Origin: Roseiflexus castenholzii DSM 13941
GTDB taxonomy: Bacteria > Chloroflexota > Chloroflexia > Chloroflexales > Roseiflexaceae
Assembly: GCF_000017805.1 (NCBI RefSeq)
Contig: NC_009767.1
Span: 1,426,001-1,490,000 of the forward strand
Direction: 5' to 3'
Length of the DNA: 64,000 nt
Position 1 is the stretch's first letter, and each line of letters starts with the position of its first letter. The notes beneath the pieces were generated by a model. That model was not told the origin of the DNA. It saw only the letters and a list, made by a program, of their open reading frames with translations, and ran no database searches. Made by a program: the position numbers and the translations under genes. Of this stretch, positions 25,189 to 32,336 are shown in pieces.

Positions 25189-25880
25189 TCTGTGACCCGC
25201 CCCCCCCAGGCGGGATAGGTGGAATGGGGAAGGGGCGGGTCTGTGACCCGCCCCCCCAGGCGGGATAGGTGGAATGGGGAAGGGGCGGGTCTGTGACCCG
25301 CCCCCCAGGCGGAATGAGGGAGGATGGGGAAGGGGCGGGTCTGTGACCCGCCCCCCCAGGCGGGATAGGTGGAAGGGGGAAGGGGCGGGTCTGTGACCCG
25401 CCCCCTCCAGGCGGGATAGGTGGAAGGGGGAAGGGGCGGGTCTGTGACCCGCCCCCTCCAGGCGGGATAGGTGGAATGGGGAAGGGGCGGGTCTGTGACC
25501 CGCCCCCCCAGGCGGGATAGGTGGAATGGGGAAGGGGCGGGTCTGTGACCCGCCCCCCCCCCAGGCGGGTCTGTGACCCGCCCCCCCAGGCGGGATAGGT
25601 GGAAGGGGGAAGGGGCGGGTCTGTGACCCGCCCCCTCCAGGCGGGATAGGTGGAAGGGGGAAGGGGCGGGTCTGTGACCCGCCCCCTCCAGGCGGGATAG
25701 GTGGAAGGGGGAAGGGGCGGGTCTGTGACCCGCCCCCCAGGCGGAATGAGGGAGGATGGGGAAGGGGCGGGTCTGTGACCCGCCCCCCCAGGCGGGATAG
25801 GTGGAAGGGGGAAGGGGCGGGTCGCAGACCCGCCCCCCCAGGCGGGTCACAGACCCGCCCCCCGACGGGTCGCAGACCCA
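25189..25880. repeat. GC-rich array of ~13 palindromic 50-bp units
   Basis: Units carry GGCGGGTCTGTGACCCGCC, an inverted repeat with 8-bp arms and a 3-base loop, followed by CCCCAGGCGGGATAGGTGGAA and GGGGAAGG. Starts are spaced 50-51 bases through most of the array (25232, 25282, 25332, 25382, 25433, 25484, 25534, 25612, 25663, 25714, 25764, 25814). The last two dyads are inverted (GGCGGGTCACAGACCCGCC) or changed to GGGTCGCAGACCC. It fills the gap between bcsA and the STAS gene and has no gene of its own. Confidence 0.95.
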
Positions 25881-25897
25881 CCCAACGGGAGCATACC

Positions 25898-26251
25898 ATG
25901 ACACTCCTGAGTGAGCCTTGTGATGATGGCATCACCATTGTGCGGATGGACGGTCGCCTCGATCTGGTTACGGCGGCGCAGGTCAAGCAACAACTGACTG
26001 AACTGGTCGCCAGTGGTCATCGACGATTGATCTTCGATCTGGATCGCGTCAGTTTCGTAGATAGTTCCGGACTTGGCGCGCTGATCAGCGGGCTGAAGGT
26101 TGCGCGGCAGGCGGGTGGCGACCTGCGGATCGCGCGCGCCAATCAACAGGTGCGCACATTGCTCAACTTAACGATGCTGGAGCGAGTCTTGCGACCTTAC
26201 GAGACGCTCGAGGAGGCACGCGCTGGCTACTCCCAGATCGTTGCTGATTGA
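25898..26251 (+). CDS. STAS-domain anti-sigma factor antagonist
   Basis: 117 residues forming a single STAS domain. The phosphorylatable serine motif is VSFVDSSGLGALIS, where the first or second Ser of DSSG is the usual phospho-site. The N-terminal strand DGITIVRMDGRLDL and the C-terminal helix are typical of SpoIIAA/RsbV proteins. The start is ATG 25898, preceded by CGGGAGCATACC. It overlaps the next gene, an RsbW-like kinase, which would be its partner. Dephosphorylation by the receiver-PP2C encoded at 18327-19502 is a reasonable inference. Confidence 0.9.
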   Translation: MTLLSEPCDDGITIVRMDGRLDLVTAAQVKQQLTELVASGHRRLIFDLDRVSFVDSSGLGALISGLKVARQAGGDLRIARANQQVRTLLNLTMLERVLRPYETLEEARAGYSQIVAD

Positions 26252-26681
26252 AGCATACGTCGCCACACAGACAATCGATGAAGGACTTGATGCGCTCCAC
26301 GACATGATCGACCGCTTCTGGGACGACGCTGCGCGCATTGATCGATTGCCCTCCGATAGATGGCGACACCTTTTCACAATGGCGCTAGCAGAAGTGGCAG
26401 CAAACGGGTTACGTCACGCCTATCCGCCCGATGCCGCCGAGCGACCGTTACGGGTGCGGCTGCGCCTTTTTCCCGATCGCATCGAGGCGTTGCTGATCGA
26501 TCAGGGCGTGCCCTACCAACCAATCGCTTCCGCTCCCCACGCGCTCGACGACGAAACCGACATCGCTCTGCTGCCAGAAGGCGGGTATGGGCTGTTCATC
26601 GCGCGTTCGGCGCTCGAATCGCTGCGTTACCGTCGCACCCGCAGTGGGTACAACTGCTGGAAGCTGGTCAAAAAAATATAG
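26241..26681 (+). CDS. RsbW-like serine kinase / anti-sigma factor
   Basis: 146 residues of the GHKL ATPase fold. The N box reads MALAEVAANGLRHAYP (Glu and Asn for Mg-ATP), and the D/G region reads LLIDQGVPYQP and LPEGGYGLFIARSALE. This is the anti-sigma factor kinase of partner-switch systems: it phosphorylates a STAS protein or, when released, binds its target. No ATG lies near the expected start; TTG 26241, overlapping the STAS stop, is the best choice. No sigma factor gene is adjacent, so the ultimate target is unknown. Confidence 0.85.
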   Translation: MLIEAYVATQTIDEGLDALHDMIDRFWDDAARIDRLPSDRWRHLFTMALAEVAANGLRHAYPPDAAERPLRVRLRLFPDRIEALLIDQGVPYQPIASAPHALDDETDIALLPEGGYGLFIARSALESLRYRRTRSGYNCWKLVKKI

Positions 26682-26691
26682 AACGCGCGCC

Positions 26692-26720
26692 TTGCTTTAC
26701 CACACGCCGTGGTATATACT
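26692..26720 (+). promoter_or_regulatory. Strong sigma-70-type promoter with a dyad in its spacer
   Basis: TTGCTT (26692-26697), a 17-base spacer and TATACT (26715-26720). The spacer is itself a perfect dyad, TACCAC-ACGCC-GTGGTA (26698-26714). A protein bound there would block RNA polymerase, so this looks like an operator-containing promoter for the gene at 26778. Confidence 0.65.
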
Positions 26721-26777
26721 TGCGATGGTATGCGTTTGCGCCACCGTCACAATCTTGCACACAAAGGAGGCTTCCAG

Positions 26778-27563
26778 ATGGCTGATACGCAGACCCGTCG
26801 CAGCGCAACCGATCTTCAATCGGCGAATGCCTCGTCGTCTACCACACTGGCGCCGCGCCAGCGTCCGACGCCGCTGTGGGGGCGATCCCGCAATCAGACG
26901 CAGGCGCAGGCGGATAGCGGGCGACCTCAGCGTGGATCGCGCCTGACGTCATTCTGGAAAGCGTTGATCATTACATCGTTTGTGATCAACATTGTGCTTC
27001 TGACGGTGGTGCTGTTGCTGGTCGGGTTTATCTTCCAATGGCGGCAGCAGATCGCGTCGACTGCCGTGCAGGGTCAGGGGTTCGCCGCCGATAATGTCGC
27101 TGAACTGCGCAGCATTGTCGCTGGCTTGCAAGGAGCGACGATCCGCACAACCATCCCGCTCGATCAACCATTGCCGCTGAAGGATGCCGGTGTGGTCGTT
27201 CCGGTCGATCAGCAGACAACCGTGACACTCGTGGAGCCGGTGCCGTTGCAGTTGAGCGGCGCCGACATCGATCTCGGAAACGGCAATCGTCTGCGTGCCA
27301 ATAATATCCGTCTGACGCTTCCCGCCGGAACGCCGCTGCGCATTGCGCTCAAGATGGACATCCCGCTCGATGATGTCACCATTCCGGTACGCCTCAACGT
27401 GCCGGTGGAGATTCCGCTCAAGGATACGGAACTTGGTCCGCAATTCCAGCGCCTGGGGTGGCTGGTTGATCGTCTGGTCGGTCCGCTTGCGCCGGTGCTG
27501 GGGCTTGATCCGATTCCGCCGGCGCCCCCTGCGCCACGGTATCAACCATCACAGCAACCGTAA
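26778..27563 (+). CDS. Hypothetical single-pass membrane protein
   Basis: 261 residues, no recognised family. The N-terminal 55 residues are polar and low in complexity. A hydrophobic helix follows (ALIITSFVINIVLLTVVLLLVGF, shown here from about residue 63). After it comes a beta-rich extracytoplasmic region with repeated patterns such as TIRTTIPLDQPLPL, VPVDQQTTVTLVEPVPL and PVRLNVPVEIPL. The C-terminus is Pro-rich (IPPAPPAPRYQP). The ribosome site AAAGGAGG is near-perfect, and a strong promoter lies upstream. The stop overlaps the start of the HAD gene (TAATG). The alternating short strands suggest a surface-exposed beta structure; function is unknown. Confidence 0.8.
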   Translation: MADTQTRRSATDLQSANASSSTTLAPRQRPTPLWGRSRNQTQAQADSGRPQRGSRLTSFWKALIITSFVINIVLLTVVLLLVGFIFQWRQQIASTAVQGQGFAADNVAELRSIVAGLQGATIRTTIPLDQPLPLKDAGVVVPVDQQTTVTLVEPVPLQLSGADIDLGNGNRLRANNIRLTLPAGTPLRIALKMDIPLDDVTIPVRLNVPVEIPLKDTELGPQFQRLGWLVDRLVGPLAPVLGLDPIPPAPPAPRYQPSQQP

Positions 27564-28258
27564 TGCGACACAAACTGATCCTGTGGGATATCGACGGTAC
27601 CTTGCTGTACAGCGGCGGCGTCGCCGGTGAGGCGATGCGCGCCGCTATGACGCGCGTCTATGGTCGCTCTTCCGACAATGAGCGGCGCGCCTACGCCGGT
27701 AAAACCGATCAACAGATTATTCTCGAAACATTTCCCGACCGTCCAGCGGCGGAACTCCTCAGTCAACTGGACGTGTTTACCGCAACGTACCTCGACATCC
27801 TCAGCGAATGGGCGGAGGCGTTTCGTACCCGTGGGCGCGTACTCGAGGGAGTGGTTGACGTTCTGCGACGCCTGCGCGCTGAGGGTGTCGTTCAATCGCT
27901 GCTGACCGGCAACCTTGCGCCGGTTGCCCGGCTTAAGCTCGATCTGATGGGAATTGCGGAGTTCTTCGATTTCGACAGCGGCGCGTATGGCAGCGACAGT
28001 CCACGCCGGATCGACCTGGCGCCGATCGCGGCGGCGCGCGCGGCGCAGCGCCATGGGCGCGTCTTTGCACATGCCGACATTGTGGTCATTGGGGATACAC
28101 CAAACGATATTGCCTGCGCGCGCGCGGCAGGCGCCCGCGCTGTGGCGGTTGCGACCGGTCCTTTCAGCATCGAGGAACTGCGCACTCACGCACCTGATGC
28201 CGTCCTCCCCAGCCTCGCCGATACCGGGACGGCGCTGGCAGCAATTCTCGCTGAGTAA
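27563..28258 (+). CDS. HAD-superfamily phosphatase (phosphoglycolate phosphatase-like)
   Basis: 231 residues with all four HAD motifs: WDIDGTLL (nucleophile Asp and acid Asp), SLLTGNLAP (Ser/Thr), a Lys/Arg position in the helical region, and VVIGDTPNDIACARAAG (metal-binding Asp residues). The alpha-helical cap between motifs I and II is of the C1 type seen in Gph/beta-phosphoglucomutase-like enzymes. It is coupled to the upstream membrane protein by TAATG. The substrate is not determined. Confidence 0.88.
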   Translation: MRHKLILWDIDGTLLYSGGVAGEAMRAAMTRVYGRSSDNERRAYAGKTDQQIILETFPDRPAAELLSQLDVFTATYLDILSEWAEAFRTRGRVLEGVVDVLRRLRAEGVVQSLLTGNLAPVARLKLDLMGIAEFFDFDSGAYGSDSPRRIDLAPIAAARAAQRHGRVFAHADIVVIGDTPNDIACARAAGARAVAVATGPFSIEELRTHAPDAVLPSLADTGTALAAILAE

Positions 28259-28357
28259 TCCAACAATAACGCCCCCTGGAAAATTCAGAGGGCGCTGCTC
28301 CGTTGTGCGTATCCAACAACAACGTCCCTCTGGATTTCCAGAGGGACGTTGTTCCGA
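28258..28357. terminator. Two related hairpins separating convergent HAD and flp genes
   Basis: The second hairpin is perfect: AACAACGTCCCTCTGG (28318-28333), loop ATTT, CCAGAGGGACGTTGTT (28338-28353), a 16-bp stem. The first (28271-28295) is an imperfect relative, GCCCCCTGGAAAATTCAGAGG. Both are preceded by ATCCAACAA, so they look like a tandem duplication. They lie between convergent genes and probably act as bidirectional terminators, although no U-tract follows. Confidence 0.7.
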
Positions 28358-28374
28358 CGTGAGCGAACCGTGAT

Positions 28375-28533
28375 TTAGCGGCTCAGACCACTGTTGATCT
28401 GGCTGAAGACCTGGCTGACGCGGTTGCCGAGCAGGGTGAGAATACCGATGACGACGATGGCGATCAGCACCAGGATCAGCGCGTACTCAACCAGACCCTG
28501 ACCTTCTTCCTTGGCGAAAAAGCTGCGAACCAT
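28375..28533 (-). CDS. flp: Flp/Fap-type pilin, 52 residues
   Basis: Reads MVRSFFAKEEGQGLVEYALI and continues with a hydrophobic helix (LVLIAIVVIGILTLLG) and a short polar tail ending NSGLSR. The GQGLVEYALIL pattern, with Glu five residues into the mature protein after a Gly, is the Flp/type IVb pilin processing and assembly motif; prepilin peptidase would cleave near residue 12. An excellent Shine-Dalgarno (AAGGAGGT) and a near-consensus promoter precede it, predicting high expression. No tad assembly genes (cpaA, cpaF, tadB/C) are nearby, so the machinery must be encoded elsewhere. Confidence 0.9.
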   Translation of the reverse strand: MVRSFFAKEEGQGLVEYALILVLIAIVVIGILTLLGNRVSQVFSQINSGLSR

Positions 28534-28580
28534 TGCGAGACCTCCTTGAACGTGGGCAGAACTAAATGAACCACGACTAC

Positions 28581-28609
28581 AGTATAGGTATTCAATCTCT
28601 GGTTCTCAA
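28581..28609 (-). promoter_or_regulatory. flp promoter
   Basis: On the minus strand TTGAGA (28609-28604), a 17-base spacer, then TATACT (28586-28581). The transcription start would be near 28574, giving a leader of about 40 bases with the AAGGAGGT site. The rest of 28534-28780 contains no other feature. Confidence 0.75.
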
Positions 28610-28780
28610 TAGGCAATCAGTCCCAAAAAAAAGACGGTACTCCGTGAAAAATTTCTTACTGGAATGGTAGGACTTTTGGGTAGTACGATGGGAGGGATTA
28701 AGGTTTGGGGGAGAGGGACGGGGGGGTAGGGGCCAGGGCAATGAACGCAATGAATGCAACGAGATGTACCCCTTACCCCT

Positions 28781-29854
28781 TTAACCCGCAGGCAAGGGAA
28801 TAATCGCTTCGACGCGCGTGCCGCGACCAACGGCGCTTTCGATGCCGAACTCGCCTCGGAGAAGCGTTTCGACCTGCTGGCGTAGGGTGGCGATGCCCAT
28901 GTTGCGCCGCCCGCTGTCGTCGGACAGCACCTCGCCGACGTGGAACCCGCTGCCGTCATCTTCGACCGAGACATGGATAACACGCGCTGCGCCGACATCA
29001 TCGCGGATGCTGACCAGGACCCGCGCCTGGGAGGCGTTGGCGTGCTTGATGACGTTGTTGAGCGCTTCTTGAATGAATCGGAAAATGGCGACTTCGTAGT
29101 GCGGAGGGAGCCGCATTTCCAGATTCTGCACCATCAGGTTGATCTCGAGTTTGTTCTTTTCGCTGACCTGTTGCACGTACCGGCGCAGGGTCGGCGCCAG
29201 ACCGAGATCGTCGAGAATCATGGGGCGCAGATCGAAAATGAAACGGCGCGTATCCTGAAGCGTGGCATTGATCGCATTTTTGAGCGCACCAAGCTCAGCG
29301 CGCGCCATTTCGGGGTCGCGGTCGAGTAGTCGCTGGCAGATTTCGGCGCGGAGCACCAGGTTGCTCATCGACTGAGCAGGACCATCGTGCATTTGGAGTG
29401 AGATGCGCAGACGCTCCTTTTCCTGCGCCTGGATGATGTCGGCGATTAACTGGTCGCTTCCGACCATCCCGCCAGCATTGCCGGCGGGTGTGGCGACGCC
29501 GAGGAGCGGTTCGAGCGCAGTGATCAGTTCGAACAACAGACTCTGGCGCTGCTTCGTCGCCTGCTGACGGTACTGGAGTTGTTCGAGTTGGCTGCGCATG
29601 GTCAGGAGACGCATCTGCACTTCCTGCGCAGACGCATAATAATTCTTAACATCGGCTTTGCTGTAACGATCAATATTGACATCCAGATCGCGCAGGCGAT
29701 TCGAGACCGTCAACTCACGCTGTTGTAACTTTTCGACTTCATTCGATGTCTGTCGGAGCAGCGCTTCGATCTCGTTCAATTCACGGCGCGCTTTTTCCAG
29801 ATCAGCGTTCGCTTTGTCGTAGAGTTCTTTGAGGGACGGAGGGGCGTCAGTCAT
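28781..29854 (-). CDS. DegS-like cytoplasmic sensor histidine kinase
   Basis: 357 residues without membrane segments. A long N-terminal coiled coil (about residues 8-110, e.g. LEKARRELNEIEALLRQ) is followed by a HisKA_3 domain with EKERLRISLQMHDGPAQSM (phospho-acceptor His in MHDGPAQ) and a HATPase domain with N box FIQEALNNVIKHA and VEDDGSGF. This is the layout of DegS, a kinase that senses soluble signals and normally pairs with a NarL/LuxR-type regulator. No regulator gene is next to it, so it is an orphan kinase in this window. ATG 29854 has AGGAGGT upstream. Confidence 0.9.
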   Translation of the reverse strand: MTDAPPSLKELYDKANADLEKARRELNEIEALLRQTSNEVEKLQQRELTVSNRLRDLDVNIDRYSKADVKNYYASAQEVQMRLLTMRSQLEQLQYRQQATKQRQSLLFELITALEPLLGVATPAGNAGGMVGSDQLIADIIQAQEKERLRISLQMHDGPAQSMSNLVLRAEICQRLLDRDPEMARAELGALKNAINATLQDTRRFIFDLRPMILDDLGLAPTLRRYVQQVSEKNKLEINLMVQNLEMRLPPHYEVAIFRFIQEALNNVIKHANASQARVLVSIRDDVGAARVIHVSVEDDGSGFHVGEVLSDDSGRRNMGIATLRQQVETLLRGEFGIESAVGRGTRVEAIIPLPAG

Positions 29855-29920
29855 TGGTGCGGCGACCTCCTGGAATCTATCGTTGTTTGCAGACTATTAT
29901 ACCACGCGCATATCCGGTGT

Positions 29921-30676
29921 TCACAGGTTGCGAAATCGGAGACGCCAGACGTTGATTAGCGCTTCGAGCACGATGCGCCGCGACATCTTCGAGCGCCCGA
30001 CACGCCGGTCGGGAAAGATAATCGGCAGTTCGCCGATCCGAAAACCGGCGCGCATGGTACGGTACACCAGTTCGATCTGGAAGGCGTACCCGTTCGACTG
30101 AATATCATCCAGATTGATGGTTTCCAGCACGCGCCGCCGGTAGCAGCGGAAGCCGCCCGTTGCGTCCATCACCGGCAATCCAAGAATCGCGCGAGCGTAG
30201 AGGTTGCCGCCACGACTGATCAATTGCCGGATAATTCCCCAGTCGGTGGTTCCACCGCCAGGAACATAACGGGAGCCGAGCGCCAGGTCGTAGCGCGTTT
30301 CGGCGGCTGCCAGCAACTGTGGCAGATAGGAAGGATCATGGGAGAAGTCTGCGTCCATTTCGCAGATGAATGCAGCGCCTTCTGCGAGCGCGCGCCGAAA
30401 CCCGGCAACATAGGCGCTTCCCAGACCGTGCTTCTCCGGGCGGAGCAACAACCCGACACGCGGCTCATCGTCAGCCAGTTCTGCGACCACGGCAGCCGTG
30501 CCGTCGGGTGAGTTGTCGTCGACCACGAGCACGCGAAATCGCGACATCTCCAGAATGCGCTGGATGAGTTCAGTGATGTTCTCGCGCTCGTTGTAGGTGG
30601 GAATAACGACCGTACAATCGGCGAGCGCGACATCCGTGGACATCCGATGGCGCTTGGTTGGGTGCAGCAATGTCAT
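29921..30676 (-). CDS. Polyprenyl-phosphate mannosyl/glucosyltransferase (GT2, DPM1-like)
   Basis: 251 residues. It has TVVIPTYNERENI, VVDDNSPDGT, EMDADFSHDPSYLPQLL (DxD and following HDP motif) and GSRYVPGGG, all diagnostic of dolichol/polyprenol-phosphate mannose synthases, followed by GGNLYARAILGLPVMDATGGFRCY. It transfers a hexose from a nucleotide sugar to a lipid phosphate on the cytoplasmic face. It lacks C-terminal membrane helices. ATG 30676 is chosen because AAGGAGATTCT precedes it. It is divergent from a polytopic membrane protein gene. Lipid-linked sugars of this kind are donors for PMT/ArnT-like glycosyltransferases such as the one at 61835. Confidence 0.88.
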   Translation of the reverse strand: MTLLHPTKRHRMSTDVALADCTVVIPTYNERENITELIQRILEMSRFRVLVVDDNSPDGTAAVVAELADDEPRVGLLLRPEKHGLGSAYVAGFRRALAEGAAFICEMDADFSHDPSYLPQLLAAAETRYDLALGSRYVPGGGTTDWGIIRQLISRGGNLYARAILGLPVMDATGGFRCYRRRVLETINLDDIQSNGYAFQIELVYRTMRAGFRIGELPIIFPDRRVGRSKMSRRIVLEALINVWRLRFRNL

Positions 30677-30719
30677 AGAATCTCCTTCATCGGCGTACAG
30701 CAAACCAGAGCCAGCGCAG

Positions 30720-30748
30720 TTGCTCTGCCGACGCCAGTCTATTATACT
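30720..30748 (+). promoter_or_regulatory. Promoter of the first DFWWH membrane protein
   Basis: TTGCTC (30720-30725), a 17-base spacer and TATACT (30743-30748). Transcription would start near 30755, which excludes all start codons upstream of 30767. Confidence 0.65.
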
Positions 30749-30766
30749 CATCGTACTGCGCGCGCT

Positions 30767-32326
30767 ATGATCTCAATCATGGCGCAAGAGTGTAGCAATA
30801 TGGCAATGAATACGACCAACGCTGCGCTTCCTCGACACACCGGTAGAGCGCTGCTGCCTGCGCTTGCGCACCTGTACGGCGCCATCCCGCTGGCGGTCGT
30901 CGTGGCGCTCATCGCGCTTGCCCCTACCGATCCGCACGATTTCTGGTGGCATTTGCGGATCGGTCGGATTGTCGCTGAGGCTGGTATTCCACGCACGAAT
31001 ATGTTCGCCTGGACGGTTCCGACCGATCAGCCTTTTGTCTACGCTGCCTGGCTCAGCGACTGGCTGTTCTATCAGGCATACCTTCTTGCTGGGTTGCAGG
31101 GTCCGGCACAGGTGCGCAATCTGCTGGGCATGCTCGCGTTTGCACTGGTGCTGCTCGATGCCCGTCGGCGCAGCGGCTCCTGGCGTCTGGCGGGGCTGGC
31201 AGTTCTCCTCGCGGGCGCGATGACAATCAATAATCTGACGACACGCCCGCAGAATTGGGCATGGGCGCCGTTTATGGCGTATGTCGTTCTTCTTGGCGCT
31301 TACACGGCGCGGCAGGTCGAATGGCCCGCACTCCTGGCGCTTCCGCCGCTGATGCTCTTCTGGGTGAATGTGCATGGTTCGTTTGTGCTTGGTCTGGCGC
31401 TGCTTGCGCTCTGTTGCGCCGGTGAAGGAATGCGGATGCTGCTGCGCCAACCGGATGCGCCCGACCGGCGGCGTGTGGCGGCGCTTGGGACAACGGCGGT
31501 GGCGACATTGGCAGCGACGGTGATAAATCCGATCGGCGCGAACATTTTCGGGTATGTTCTGAAATTGCTGACCGACCCGCCAATTCAGGGTTTGGTGAAT
31601 GAATGGCAACCGCCGACCGTGCGAAGTCTGGCAGGGCAGGCGTTCTTTCTGGCAGTGCTGCTGTTGATAGCAGCGCTGGCGCTTGGTCGCCGCCGCCTGA
31701 GCCTGACCGATACGCTGCTGCTGTGTGCGTTTCTCTGGCTGGCATGGAGCGGAATGCGGCATGTGGTCTGGTTTGGTATGCTGGCAATGCCGATGCTGGC
31801 GCAATGCCTGGCGCACCCCGCATCGCGCTCGTTGCCGCAGCGCGGCGATCCGTTTGCGGGTATTGTTGCGCTCGTGCTGATAGCCGGAGTGGTGGCGCTG
31901 CAACCGCCATGCAAGCCACTCCTTGCTCTGCCGGCGCCGTACCGGGCGCTGTTTGCCGATGTTCCCGGCGCGCCGCTGATCTACAGTGCCGATACGCCGG
32001 TCGGCGCTGCGGCGTACCTGCGCGATCATCCCGGCGGGCGCCTGTTCAATGATATGGCGTATGGTTCATACCTGATCTGGGCGCTTCCTGAGCCGCAGGT
32101 GTTTGTCGATACGCGCGTCGAACTGTACCCGCTGGCGCTGTGGGAGGATTATCTGGCACTCAGCGAAGCGCGCAATTATGCCACACTCATCGAACGCTAT
32201 GGCATTGATCGAGCATTGCTCAGCCGGTCGCGTCAGGCGCCGCTTGTTGCCGCGCTCGCCAATGATCCCGGTTGGGTGGTGGAATATGAAGATCGCTTCT
32301 CGATCCTGTATCGTCGTGAAAGGTGA
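30767..32326 (+). CDS. Polytopic membrane protein, DFWWH family, copy A
   Basis: About 519 residues with roughly ten hydrophobic helices. Near the N-terminus it has PTDPHDFWWHLRIGRIVAE, in the loop after the first helix, and later LFWVNVHGSFVLG, VINPIGANIFGYV, EWQPPTVRS and, in the C-terminal soluble part, MAYGSYLIWALPE and VFVDTRVELYP. The acidic residue plus aromatics after helix 1 resemble GT-C glycosyltransferase architecture, but no named family was recognised. Possible starts are ATG 30767, 30779, 30800 and 30806. A close paralogue follows 10 bases downstream, so the two form an operon. Confidence 0.82.
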   Translation: MISIMAQECSNMAMNTTNAALPRHTGRALLPALAHLYGAIPLAVVVALIALAPTDPHDFWWHLRIGRIVAEAGIPRTNMFAWTVPTDQPFVYAAWLSDWLFYQAYLLAGLQGPAQVRNLLGMLAFALVLLDARRRSGSWRLAGLAVLLAGAMTINNLTTRPQNWAWAPFMAYVVLLGAYTARQVEWPALLALPPLMLFWVNVHGSFVLGLALLALCCAGEGMRMLLRQPDAPDRRRVAALGTTAVATLAATVINPIGANIFGYVLKLLTDPPIQGLVNEWQPPTVRSLAGQAFFLAVLLLIAALALGRRRLSLTDTLLLCAFLWLAWSGMRHVVWFGMLAMPMLAQCLAHPASRSLPQRGDPFAGIVALVLIAGVVALQPPCKPLLALPAPYRALFADVPGAPLIYSADTPVGAAAYLRDHPGGRLFNDMAYGSYLIWALPEPQVFVDTRVELYPLALWEDYLALSEARNYATLIERYGIDRALLSRSRQAPLVAALANDPGWVVEYEDRFSILYRRER

Positions 32327-32336
32327 CTGATCGATC

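Noticed and set aside
25189..25880. Possible CRISPR array (regular ~50-base period, palindromic repeats)
   Set aside because: The whole unit is repeated, including the part between dyads; there are no unique spacers and no cas genes.
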